Below are positions 1 through 8,604 of a DNA stretch of 64,000 nucleotides, piece after piece (the stretch's first letter is position 1; each line of letters begins with the position of its first letter). Origin of the DNA: DATFDN01 sp963767645 (GTDB lineage Bacteria > Pseudomonadota > Alphaproteobacteria > Acetobacterales > Acetobacteraceae). The notes beneath the pieces are model-generated. The model was not told the origin of the DNA. It saw only the letters and a list, made by a program, of their open reading frames with translations, and searched no databases. The stretch spans positions 1-64,000 of the forward strand of contig CAVYEW010000018.1 of the NCBI GenBank assembly GCA_963767645.1, written 5' to 3'. The position numbers were made by a program, and so were the translations under genes.

Positions 1-94
1 TGTCCGGGTCCCGCGCGTCATACGTGATGAGGCCGGTTCTCTGCACAGTCGCTATCGGCAGATGCGACCGAGGTTTGCTGTCTCCATTGCTCAT
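1..94 (-). CDS. arylsulfatase, N-terminal fragment cut by window edge
   Basis: Only the first 31 codons are inside the window. They read MSNGDSKPRSHLP, then GLITYDARDPD, the lead-in seen in bacterial arylsulfatases of the type I (formylglycine) alkaline-phosphatase superfamily, just before the metal-binding LLDDVG segment. The start is supported by an AAGGACAAGG ribosome site directly upstream. The catalytic Cys/Ser motif would lie outside the window, so activity cannot be judged. A formylglycine-generating enzyme, which activates such sulfatases, is encoded at 11857-12864, which makes the call more likely. The assignment rests on a short stretch recognised from memory. Confidence 0.5.
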   Translation of the reverse strand, partial: MSNGDSKPRSHLPIATVQRTGLITYDARDPD

Positions 95-129
95 GCCCTT
101 GTCCTTTCGTACATCCCGCAGTGAAATCG

Positions 130-413
130 TCAGGTCGGGAACAGCAGAGTGACCGCCAGCCGAATGCCCCAGGCAGGCGCGCCGACAGGTTGCACAGCCG
201 TGTATTTGGCCGACAGCCCCACGCTGATCGGCTGCGGCCCCAGCTTGAGAAGCTGGCCGACGCCGGCGGCTGAGCCCACGCCGGCTGGACACCGGCAGCC
301 AGCATCGCGGCCACGATCGCCCGCGGTGCCCAATAGCCGCGCGGCAGCCGTCGCGGTACATTCGGGCAGGACGTGCCGCCGATCTTCTTGTTGCTCCTGG
401 TCCGTCCTCGCAA
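130..413 (-). pseudogene. outer-membrane barrel (transporter-like) remnant
   Basis: The last codons read VGQLLKLGPQPISVGLSAKY and end ...LLFPT. This is the C-terminal strand pattern of a family of outer-membrane transporter-like barrels (lysine/glycine loop, GAPAW, final aromatic near the C-terminus). In a second frame just upstream is a signal-peptide-like stretch, AIVAAMLAAGVQPAWAQPP, with a TTG or further upstream start. The barrel that should lie between them (roughly 200-250 residues) is missing. This looks like a deletion plus frameshift remnant, not a working porin. It ends 36 nt upstream of the arylsulfatase start. Confidence 0.4.
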
Positions 414-444
414 GCCACGCCGTCATTCCCTTGCGAACAAACCT

Positions 445-891
445 CTAGGGCACGCGCAGCAGCACGGCGATGAAGGCGAAGATTCCGAGGAGGGTAAGCG
501 CGACCGCGATCACCAGGGCCGGCGTCTTCATTCGACCTTCGCGCAAGCCGGCAATCGGTCCGAATTGTGGGCTCCATAGATAGCTGCTGATCCAGAGATA
601 CTGCACGGTTGAGATGATCAGGCCCAGGACTCCGGCGGCAATCAGGATAAGGCCGACGTACCGGGGCAAGTCTGGAAGCACGGCGGGCGCTATGGTGGGA
701 TTGGCGGCAAGGCGGTTGAAGATCTCGACGATACTGAACCCGAAGCCGATCAAGGCGATTGCAGTGCGCACCCATGCCATCAATGTGTTCTCAAGGGCCA
801 GGCGTGTGCGCAGCCAGGCAAAATTGGCCTCAGCGGTTGCCCTTACAGTGAAGCGGTCTGCCCGGGTCTCGGCGCTTAGATCTGCCGTCAT
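445..891 (-). CDS. DUF202 (YidH-type) inner-membrane protein
   Basis: This 148-residue protein opens with a charged N-terminus. It then has the DUF202 signature NFAWLRTRLALENTLMAWVR followed by a hydrophobic helix (ALIGFGFSIVEI). Two more membrane segments follow, near residues 78-98 and 123-144, giving three in total. The ATG at 891 overlaps the stop of the upstream membrane gene (ATGA), so the two are probably translationally coupled. An in-frame start 33 nt upstream is possible, but the overlap and the conserved domain length favour this one. The biochemical role of DUF202 is not established; it is found in small membrane proteins. Confidence 0.8.
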   Translation of the reverse strand: MTADLSAETRADRFTVRATAEANFAWLRTRLALENTLMAWVRTAIALIGFGFSIVEIFNRLAANPTIAPAVLPDLPRYVGLILIAAGVLGLIISTVQYLWISSYLWSPQFGPIAGLREGRMKTPALVIAVALTLLGIFAFIAVLLRVP

Positions 892-1376
892 GGCTGGGGC
901 TCTGCGGGTTTGTCGCGCTGCCATCGGCGCGCGAGCCGCGCCACCGGTCCCCTGAGGGCCAGGTAGGGAATGAATGCCAGAAGGATGGCGACTACCAATC
1001 CCTCGCCCGGGTGAAAGGCCTTCAACTCGAGGATTTGGTATACCACGTCCAGCGCAATCGCGATCAGGAAGATCTTCCCTATTGCCGCGATTCCTTCCCG
1101 CAGGTGCGCCGAACGCTGGGCCGGGTCGGACACCATCGTCCAGAAGTAGGGCGAGCGCCCGGTGCGGGCATCCCTGATACCGTCTCGGATAGCGAGGGTC
1201 GTTGACACTGCCGGCTGCAGGAGGAAGCGGAGCGCCAGGCTTTGGTTCGGGCGCGCGAGCATGTTCTGCCAGCCTCGCTGGAGGCTTGCCGGTCCCACAC
1301 CGTGCAGGATGACCTCGGCCGCGAGCATGACAAGCGCAAGACAGAGGATCAGGCGCGGCAGCCCGGGTCGCTGCAT
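888..1376 (-). CDS. conserved membrane protein of unknown function, upstream of DUF202
   Basis: About 162 residues. The N-terminal hydrophobic helix (LILCLALVMLAAEVILHGV) is followed by a soluble stretch containing SPYFWTMVSDPAQR, then two membrane helices near residues 99-116 and 124-141. I recognise the SPYFWTMVSDP...LREGIAA pattern as a conserved hypothetical family but know no function. The start at 1376 was chosen because GAGGAAG sits about 10 nt upstream and because the 44-bp element at 1427-1470 is then 51 nt from the start, much like its second copy near 10985. An alternative ATG lies at 1418. It forms a two-gene operon with DUF202. Confidence 0.6.
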   Translation of the reverse strand: MQRPGLPRLILCLALVMLAAEVILHGVGPASLQRGWQNMLARPNQSLALRFLLQPAVSTTLAIRDGIRDARTGRSPYFWTMVSDPAQRSAHLREGIAAIGKIFLIAIALDVVYQILELKAFHPGEGLVVAILLAFIPYLALRGPVARLARRWQRDKPAEPQP

Positions 1377-1426
1377 TTCGTCCGTGCTTCCTCGCGTTAA
1401 TAGGGTGAAGTACGACATCAGACAGT

Positions 1427-1470
1427 CGATACTAGGGCGTGAGGCGGCCGTCGCTATGCAGATTAGGCAA
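1427..1470 (-). promoter_or_regulatory. 44-bp conserved upstream element, copy 1
   Basis: This 44-bp block matches 10985-11028 at 38 of 44 positions with no gaps. The invariant parts are CGATACTAGG at one end and TCGCTATGCAGATT plus GGCAA at the other. It lies 51 nt upstream of the 1376 start and reads in the same orientation as copy 2 relative to its gene. It is probably a shared operator or promoter; the AraC-type protein encoded downstream of copy 2 is an obvious candidate ligand, but that is inference. Confidence 0.5.
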
Positions 1471-1610
1471 GGCCCGCGATGTGCGGGCGGGCCTCGATCC
1501 TGGAGACGTTGATCCCGCCGACACCAAGTCCGGCTACCGTGAAGGGACGGCACCTCCCATGGTAGAACACAACGCCAGTGCCGCCACCGCTGCTGCCGAT
1601 GAAGGCGGCC
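1463..1610 (-). pseudogene. remnant of a small periplasmic/lipid-binding-like protein
   Basis: The frame reads FIGSSGGGTGVVFYHGR and then PFTVAGLGVGGINVSRIEA before a stop. The segment GTxxFxGR-xxF-xxxGLGVGGIxxSxIxA resembles the middle of a small conserved secreted family that normally continues with a long C-terminal part. No start with a signal peptide and no C-terminal half are present, so this is probably a truncated copy. It overlaps the edge of the 44-bp element. Recognition is weak. Confidence 0.25.
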
Positions 1611-1794
1611 TGCGCCTCACGCGTCTCCATTGTCCCGTCTGGAGCCTGCTGATGCCAACCCCACGGGCCCGCTGCACGTGTTCTGGCCTGTGCCAATTCT
1701 GCATCGGCGCAGTTTGGCGTCCGTAAAGTAACCGCGAAGAACGGCCGGGAAATGACCCTCGCCGCTCACGCAGACCTAATCACGGTGGGACGCC

Positions 1795-2292
1795 ATGAAA
1801 CTGCAACGTGTGTTCACGCCATTGGTCGCGGCCATTGCCAGCACGTGTGGGGCGGCTATCGTGCCGATCGCGATTGCGGCGCCGGCATCGGCGCAGAGCA
1901 ATAATCCGGTGATGTCGAACGTGATCCCGCCGGCCAGCGCGGTGACGATGCAGGCGAAGATCCGGGCCATCAATCGCGGACGCCGGACATCACACTTGCC
2001 GGCCGATCAGGCACCACCGTGACGCTACAGTCCCGTCGCACGGGTCGCGCAGACTCCCGGCGGCATCGGTGTGCGGCAGACCAGAGTGGGCGGCCTGGTC
2101 GTCGGCCTGAACCAGGCCGCTCACAGCATCGACATCGTGGATCCGTCGGGCGGTGGCGTCTACACGATCAACGTCACGGATCGGTCCCGGCAGGCATTGA
2201 TGAGCAATCTGAAGGTCGGCGACACCATCACGGCCGTCGTCAGCCAAGCGGTCGCCGTCTCGATCACGCCAGCCCCGACAAGCTGGTTCTGA
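1795..2292 (+). pseudogene. exported conserved protein, two compensating frameshifts
   Basis: The start at 1795 opens with a signal peptide (MKLQRVFTPLVAAIAST ... APASAQS), then NNPVMSNVIPPASAVTMQAK. Near 1975 the frame must shift to give PDITLAGRSGTTVTL, and near 2035 it shifts back to give VARVAQTPGGIGVRQTRVGG. It then runs without interruption through SIDIVDPSGGGVYTINV and LKVGDTITAVVSQAVAVSI to the stop at 2292. The architecture (signal peptide, a beta-rich conversion-type domain, a final 'vGDtv...ta...Av.i' strand pair) resembles small periplasmic proteins of unknown role. Both shifts are single-base, as expected of base-calling indels. Function is unknown. Confidence 0.5.
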
Positions 2293-2493
2293 CCGAACCG
2301 ACGCCAGCAGAAGCGGCCTGGGTGACGTGCGGTACATCCGCAACAATGAGGACGGGACTATGGTGTGCGTGGCCGAGAGCTATCCTTCAATTCGATCAGT
2401 CGATATATTGTATCAGCTTATGACTTGGCTCAGGGACCCCGCTGGCCACGGATACGGGGCCCGCAATCCGATCGCACAGGCAGGGGGTAGGAG

Positions 2494-3667
2494 ATGAGTG
2501 TTACAACACGGCTTCTTGTAGGCAGCCTTGTGGCGCTGCCGGTCGCGGCACACGCCCAGATGGCGCCCGACCAGCCGCTCGGATACCCGGTCAGCGGCCT
2601 GTATGTCGGCGCGGCCGGCGGGTTCAACCTCAAGGGCAACAATTGATCAAGAACCTCAGCTCCAACCTCCGGACGCTGAGCACCGGCCTCAGCACCCCGA
2701 ACCTGAATGTCCACAGCTCGACCGGCGCCGCCGCCGTGGGGACGCTCGGCTATGGTTTCGGCAACGGCCTGCGCGCCGAGCTGGAGTTCGACTACAGGAG
2801 CAACAGCTTCAAGACCGTCAGCGGCAACAATCTCGCCGGGTTCGGCGCCAGCACGGGTGCCAGCGGGTCCGAGCGGCTCTACGGCCCGATGGTCAACGTC
2901 CTCTACGACTTCACAGGGCGGTCCCGTGGATCGTGCCCTATGTGGGCGCCGGTGTCGGGTATCAGCGAGCCCACCTGTCGAACTTCGCCGCGGTCGGGTC
3001 CGGCACCGCCGCCGCGCTCAGCCCGACGTTCAGCTCCAATGACACGCGGGCCTCGTTCGCTGCGCAAGGGATCATCGGCGCCGCCTTTCCGGTCTCCTCC
3101 CTCCCCGGGCTTGCCTTGACAGCCGGGTACCGCATTCTCGCGCTGACCGGCACACGGACCTACAACGCTGGCCTCACCGTAACAACCCCCGGCGGCGTAC
3201 GGGCCACAACCGTCGGCACCTTTCAGATCGGGCACGAGTACAACAACACCTTCCTGTTGGGTGTGAGATACAACTTTGGCGTGACGCCGCCGCCGCCGCC
3301 GGCTCCGACCCCCGTCGCGGCCCCGGCACCCGCGCCCGCCCGGTCGTACCTCGTCTTCTTCGATTGGGACAGGGCCACGCTCACCGACCGCGCGCGCACG
3401 ATCATCCACGAGGCGGCGGAGAACTCGACGCGGGTGCAGTATACGCGGATCGAGGTCAACGGTTACACCGACACCTCCGGCAGACCGAGCTACAACCAGC
3501 GCCTGTCGATCCGCCGCGCCGAGACCGTGGCCGCCGAGTTGGTGCGCGACGGCGTGCCTCGCAACGCGATCTCGATCCAGGGTTTCGGTGAGACGCACCT
3601 TCTGGTGCCGACCGGACCTGGCGTCCGCGAACCGCAGAACCGACGGGTGGAAATCATCATCAGGTGA
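2494..3667 (+). pseudogene. OmpA-family outer-membrane protein (beta-barrel plus OmpA C-terminal domain), two frameshifts
   Basis: The start MSVTTRLLVGSLVALPVAAHAQ is a signal peptide. The reading frame stops at 2641 and resumes one base over with the barrel strands (LGYGFGNGLRAELEFDYR, LYGPMVNVLYDF). It shifts again near 2925 (VPYVGAGVGYQRAHL) and stays open to 3667. Barrel: about residues 25-260. A proline-rich linker (TPPPPPAPTPVAAPAP) leads to the peptidoglycan-binding OmpA domain, with VFFDWDRATLT, NGYTDTSG, LSIRRAETVAAEL and the terminal NRRVEIII. The expected role is to tether the outer membrane to peptidoglycan. The conserved ends and strands on both sides of each shift argue for sequencing indels. 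RBS: GGGGGTAGGAG before 2494. Confidence 0.8.
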
Positions 3668-3720
3668 GATTGGCGGAGCCGTCCGAGGGAGTTATTGATC
3701 CGGTTCTCATCGGCTTCGAT

Positions 3721-3749
3721 CGGCCCGCCTTCAACCCTGGGGCGGGCCG
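3721..3749. terminator. hairpin between convergent genes
   Basis: A perfect 9-bp inverted repeat, CGGCCCGCC...GGCGGGCCG, with an 11-nt loop lies between the OmpA stop (3667) and the stop of the convergent DUF4239 gene (3765). There is no T-tract, so termination is likely but not certain. Confidence 0.45.
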
Positions 3750-3764
3750 CAGTGGCCCAGGCAC

Positions 3765-4535
3765 TTATCCTGGCATGCCGCGAGCGGCGTCGACCAGCGA
3801 CTGGACCGGCACTTGGATCAGCCCGCGATAGGGTCGATCGAGGTCGATGACCAGCATGATCAGAGCGCCGACTGTCACGGACATCAAAACGATCGCAATG
3901 CGCCGCCCGCCGCCGTTGACGGCGGCGTGGTAGCCGGTAAACCCCATCGCCACCATCGCGATCCCAATCAGCATGACCATGACCGGGGCCGGAACGTGAT
4001 AGCGCAGCGCAGTTAGCCGTTTCTCATGGATATTGTTTACCTCGTTCAGCGAGGCGACGAAGCGGTACGCCGGCAGGGACTGCGGCGCCGCCGCCGTCAC
4101 CGCGACGGCCTGCTGCCAAAGCCGGGTCTGCAGGTCCACGGATTTCTCGATGTCCCGCTCCAGCTTCGCGGCGTCATACGGAATGCCGAGGCCTATACGC
4201 ACCGCGGTGTAGTCGCGCAGCAGCTTCAGGATCGGCGCCTGGGCCGGCTGCGGCAGCATGAGCGCAAAGTTCGCCGTGCTGCCAATCGCGTTAGCCTCCT
4301 CCAGGACAACCTCGCGGCGCGCGTCATAGCGCGCCAACCCGATGGAGAAACTGAACGCCAGCAATAACCCGAGGAGGCCAAGCGCCGCACCGGTCAACGT
4401 GCCGATTTCCGACCCGGTACCTCTTGCGAGACCGCCAACCGAACCAGTTGCCGAGCTCGGACGCGCCCGCGATCAATGCGATCGTGATGGGTACAGGGCC
4501 GCCATGTCCAGCCCGTAGAACCATTCGAATATCAC
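3765..4535 (-). pseudogene. DUF4239 (bestrophin-like) membrane protein, frameshifted near N-terminus
   Basis: The last 210 residues are intact. They hold ALGLLGLLLAFSFSIGLARYDARR and EEANAIGS, hallmarks of DUF4239, then a soluble helical part and two C-terminal membrane helices (APVMVMLIGIAMVAMGF and IAIVLMSVTVGALIMLVIDLD) ending with DRPYRG. Upstream, the family's N-terminus is visible in other frames. FEWFYGLDMAAL starts from a GTG at 4535, and PITIALIAGASELG and GSEIGTLTG follow, so the frame changes near 4497 and 4415. Family function is unresolved; bestrophin-like ion channel similarity is only structural. The gene converges on the OmpA gene. Confidence 0.65.
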
Positions 4536-4770
4536 CTTCGATCGCTCCGTACCATACAACCCGATCGCGCCCAGGGAGGCGCGTTCCTCGTCCTAAACGA
4601 GGTCTATCATATGATGTAGCTGCGCTCCGCGCTCGGCTATCGAAGCCCGATCATGTTCGAGGAGCAACACGCGCGCCGCCTGCTCGAACACCGACGTTAC
4701 AATGCCCATCCCAGCCCGTCAGCAGTGCCGGCCCGTAGTGTCAATCACCGGTTGTGGTGGAGCCTCCGCG
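4536..4770. other. intergenic stretch, no gene recognised
   Basis: Divergent spacer between the DUF4239 gene and the 4771 gene. A short minus-strand frame (FEQAARVLLLEHDRASIAER, ending near 4595) looks protein-like but has no recognised start or family. It may be the tail of a lost gene. Confidence 0.3.
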
Positions 4771-5435
4771 ATGTCCAATAATCTAGTCCAGACGGAGCAG
4801 AGAGCGGCGGCTACCGTCAATAAAGGTACAGAAAAACCCAACGGCCACTTGAGGGTCCGCCTCTTCGAGGAAGCCAAAGCATTCCTGGTGGTTACACTTT
4901 ATCTTTGGGCGATTAGCTTGCACAAGACCATTGTTCTCGAACAGGGGCATATGAACTATCAATCTGGAACCTTCGCTCTTGTGAACGCATTCATTTTGGG
5001 AAAGTCGTGCTGGTGGCCGACGATCTGCGTCTGGGCAACAGATTTAGGGACCATCCGTTGATTTATTCCGTGCTTTACAAAAGCTTCGTATTTGCCGCGA
5101 TGCTGGTCTGCTTCCACCTGTTTGAAGGCATGGCTGTCGCATGGTGGCGTGGTGGGCCACTGTCCGAGAGTCTCTCCGAGTTCGGTCGCGGCGACCTGAA
5201 AGGGATATTGTCGGTGGGAGCGTTGGTGTGCGTGGCGTTCATTCCGTTCTTCATGTTCCGCGAAGCGGCGCGCGTGATTGGGGGCGATCAGCTATGGCGG
5301 CTGTTTTTCGCGCGCCGAACCGAGGCGTTCACGCTCTCGGTCGGCGGCGACGGGCAGCCGATCCTCGCGGCGGACTGCGCAGCCGTCGATGGGTCCGCCA
5401 TTGAGGAGAATGCAGCACGCAGCGCATTCGAGTAG
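4771..5435 (+). CDS. conserved membrane protein of unknown function, one frameshift
   Basis: About 221 residues when the frame change near 5005 is bridged. The N-terminal half has RLFEEAKAFLVVTLYLWAISLH, GHMNYQSGTFALVNAFILGK. It continues in the next frame as VLVADDLRLGNRFRDHPLIYSVLYKSFVFAAMLVCFHLFEG, then GDLKGILSVGALVCVAFIPFFMFREAARVIG. I recognise this as a widespread alphaproteobacterial four-helix membrane family without known function; the LADDLxLGxRFRDxPLIYxxLYKS core is very regular. The helix 1 region looks a few residues shorter than I expect, perhaps a second small indel. Confidence 0.6.
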
Positions 5436-5658
5436 TCGAAGCCTGCTGTGCCGATGCAGGCGTTGCAGCAGCACATAGCGCTTGGGGCCAAACCCAAATT
5501 CCTCAAGGCCGCCCTGGTGCAATGTGCGATGCTAGCCCCGAGTGCCGCGCACGCTTCGCGAAGATAAGGAGACTCCCCGACCCAGGAGCATTCTTAGTTG
5601 CTCGTCACCGCTGGGCAATGCGAAACTTGCCTCGTGCGGGGGAGGTCCAGACGGAACG

Positions 5659-6524
5659 ATGACAGGCATTCGATCCTCTTGGCGGCGCTGATGCTCGGTG
5701 TTTTCGTGGCCAACGCAAACGCGCAGCAGCCGGCGGGTCAGCCGCCACAGCCAGCAAGCCTGCCGGGATGGCAGTTCAACATTGCCCCCTATCTCTGGCT
5801 GCCGTCGATCAATACGACGCTCAACTACAGCCTTCCGCCGGCATTGGGTGGCAGGCTGCCCACCGATGCGTCGTCGGGAGCGGCGACTACCTTCCTCACC
5901 TCCGGTTTGCGACGATGTTTGCGGCGGAGGCGCGTTACGACCGGTTCTCCGCGCTGACCGACTTCATGTATGTGAGCGCGACTGCCAGCCGAACCAACAT
6001 AGATCGCTGGACTTCTTCGGACTCCCTTCCCAGCCGATCTCCCGATCTTTGGAGCCCGGCACCAGCACCACGCTGAAATCCGCGATCTGGACCTTGGCGG
6101 GAGGCTATACGGTGTTGCGGGGAGAATGGGGCAATTTCGACCTCATCGCCGGTTTCCGCTTTGTCGGGGTCAATGCCAACACCGACTAGATCTGGCGCTG
6201 ACAGTCGTCGGCCCGCGCGGCAACGGAGCGACGTTCGGGGGACCGGGCAGCATCTCCGGGGATAAAAACATCTGGAATGGGATTGCCGGTTTCCGGGGCA
6301 GCCTACGCCTCGCACATTCGGGCTTGTTCATCCCGTATTACTTCGATATTGGCGCGGGCGGTTCGAATCTTACCTGGCAGATTGCGACCGGGCTCGGTTA
6401 TCAGACCGGATGGGCCGCAATATCCGCACTCTACCGGTATTTGTCCTTTGAGCAACCGAGCAGTGCGGTCGTCCGGCACATGTCGCTCGGCGGGCCACTG
6501 ATCATGGTCGATTTTCGGTTCTAA
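5659..6524 (+). pseudogene. outer-membrane beta-barrel protein, several frameshifts
   Basis: A signal-like stretch (LLAALMLGVFVANANAQQ) is followed by WQFNIAPYLWLPSINTTLNY, a typical first barrel strand. The next parts lie in different frames: FATMFAAEARYDRFSALTDF, SAIWTLAGGYTVLRGEW, GNFDLIAGFRFVGVNAN, IWNGIAGFRGSLRL, FIPYYFDIGAGGSNLTWQIA and the C-terminal LIMVDFRF with its final Phe. The frame changes near 5672, 5905, 6030 and 6185. All strands expected of a roughly 280-residue barrel are present in order, so the gene is probably whole apart from indels. It resembles outer-membrane proteins with WLP/IAPYLW motifs often annotated as conserved hypothetical. Confidence 0.6.
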
Positions 6525-6709
6525 TGTCCCGTGCGGGCGATTTGCTGGCAGGCTGCCCAGCGCTGCCACGCAGCCCCACGGTTCCGGCCCACGATAAGTC
6601 GCGGACCACCATTCTCGGGACGAGGTTTCACCAGTGCTCCTCGCCGAGGCACTCGGCTCCTATGAGCGAGAGCCAGCATGGGGCGGCATAGACCTGAAGT
6701 TCGCATGCT

Positions 6710-8022
6710 TCATATGCGTCCTGCGGGCGCGGGTCGTGCCAGGGCCAGCCTCATCGGCTGTGCCGGCCGCGCCGCATCCCACATCAGGCGCGGATCGAAG
6801 CTTTCGGCCGCAAAGATGGTCAGGATGACCACGCTGCAGAAGGCGACGGCGCCGACGCCCGGCTCGATCGTGATGATGGTCCCGAACCGGACCAGCGCGC
6901 CCAAGAGGGATTCCATGAAGATGTCGATCATGGACCAGCGCCCGATCCAGCGCACGATGTGATAGAGCCGGGTGCGGTCGCGCAGCCAGCCGGCACGCCC
7001 CGTCTGCGTGGCCACCAGCATGATCGACAGGCCGACGAGCTTCAGCATCGGCACGGCAATGCTGGCGAAGAACACGAGGGCGGCCAGAGGGTACATGCGG
7101 GATGCGATCAGTTCGCGCACCCCGCCGAAAATTGTGCTTGGTGCGCCGGCGCCGAGCTGCACGACGGTCAGCACCGGGTACGCGTTGGCTGGTATATACA
7201 GGATGGCGGCTGCGATGATGAACGCCCAGGTGCGGGCGACGCTGTCGGGTTTGCGCCGATGCAGAACCGACCCGCAGCGCGGGCAACGAGAGGGGTCTGT
7301 CGGTCGGCACGCAAACCAGCCCGCAGCTCTCGCAGCCGAGCGCCTCTCCGTTCTGCCCTAGAGCGCGTGACGGGACACCGCCCGCTGTCGCGCTCTGGGG
7401 CGGGTCGAGCGCGGTCCAGACGGCCTCCCGGTCCAGCGCGCCATCGGCCCACACGAGGAGAAAGGTAAGGCCCAGCAGGGCGAAGACGCCATATCCGAGT
7501 CCGATCTGAACACTGCTCCCTAGCTTCACGTACGCCACGAACACGCCGAACACGAACACTTCCAGCATCGACCAAGGGGTCAGTCGTTCCACGAACAGGA
7601 ATACGCGGCGAAGATGCCGTGGCGGGTCAGCCTCGCGGAGCCGTGCCAGCACATAGATCGTGCCGATCAGCTTCCCAAACGGCGCCAGGACAATGGTGAA
7701 CACGATGACCAGCGCGAGCGCCGTCATGTTTCGCCGGACCAGCTCCTCCGGTCCCGCGAACAGGCCGATCCGGTGGCTGATTCCGGCGGTCGACACGCTC
7801 ATCAACGTGGCTCGAACACATGATGACGAGGAGCACGAGGGCGGTCAGCGTGAGCGCCATGCTCCAGTCGAGCGCGTGGGCGCGGCCGCGCCGCAGGATC
7901 GTGCCGCAGCGCCCGCAGCGTGCGGTAACGCCGGGCTCAAGGGGCGGCACTGTCTGGAACAGGCCGCAGCCAGGGCATTCCCGCACAGTGGGGTCCGCGA
8001 CCGCGACGGCTTGCGGGATCAT
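6710..8022 (-). pseudogene. pqiA: PqiA-like (paraquat-inducible protein A) membrane protein, two frameshifts
   Basis: The ATG at 8022 overlaps the pqiC stop (ATGA). The protein opens with a zinc-ribbon, ECPGCGLFQ ... ARCGRCGTIL, then a membrane helix (MALTLTALVLLVIMCS). It changes frame near 7805 and continues as VIVFTIVLAPFGKLIGTIYVLARLR, RLTPWSMLEVFVFGVFVAYVKLG. It changes again near 7300, after CESCGLVC, to the second repeat (ILYIPANAYPVLTV, MYPLAALVFFASIAVPMLKL, RWSMIDIFMESLLGALVRFG). Two PqiA repeats, each with a Cys4 ribbon and four helices, match the full family. PqiA is the inner-membrane partner of the trans-envelope PqiB tunnel for lipids. It is last in the pqiB-pqiC-pqiA operon. 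Confidence 0.8.
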
Positions 8023-8604
8023 CGCGCGGTCGGCCTGGCCACGAGCATGGCCGCGAGTTGGTTGGCGAGCTGGCCGACCGCCGCGCTGATCGCGGCTACC
8101 TCGCCGCCCGTGCCAGGTCTCGGCGGCGCCTCGACAAACCGGAAGGAGCGCGCGAGCGGGGCGCTGCGCCCCGAAAAGGCCACTGCCTGCCTGGCCCTGA
8201 AGCACCACTTTGCCGGAAGCGTCCTCGTCAAGCCGCTCGATATTCAGGTCGATCGTGGCATCCGGCGACAGGGATATCGGGCTTCGGCTGCCATAGACGG
8301 TGCTGCGTGGCAGCCTCTGGCTGAGTTCCTCGACCAGCACCCGGCTCAGCATCGCGGAAAGAGGCTCGCCCCACCAGTCGTTGGACATCACGGCAAGGCG
8401 ATAGTTCTCTGAGGACCGGACGATCTGCGTGCGCTCCAGGTAACGCGCCAGCACGATATCGCGGACGAGGACCACCTTGGGCGTGCCGTGCTCCACCGGT
8501 CCGGGAACCGGCGCGATCGTATAGAGGTTCGGGTTGGGCGAGGAGCACGCCGCCAGGGTGGCAAGCAGCAACATGGCGGACCCTGCGATGCGTCCCGAAA
8601 CCAT
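8019..8604 (-). CDS. pqiC: PqiC-like outer-membrane lipoprotein (ABC-type transport auxiliary), one frameshift
   Basis: The start at 8604 overlaps the pqiB stop by one base (TGATG). Residues 1-20 form a lipoprotein signal ending in the lipobox LAAC. The mature part has SSPNPNLYTIAP, VVLVRDIVLARYLERTQIV, SNDWWGEPLSAMLSRVLVEELSQRLP and TIDLNIERL, typical of the PqiC/YmbA lipoprotein. The frame changes near 8195, and the tail (GGEVAAISAAVGQLANQLA) finishes at 8019, overlapping pqiA. PqiC sits in the outer membrane and caps the PqiB needle; the three genes are expected to act in phospholipid transport across the periplasm. Confidence 0.75.
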
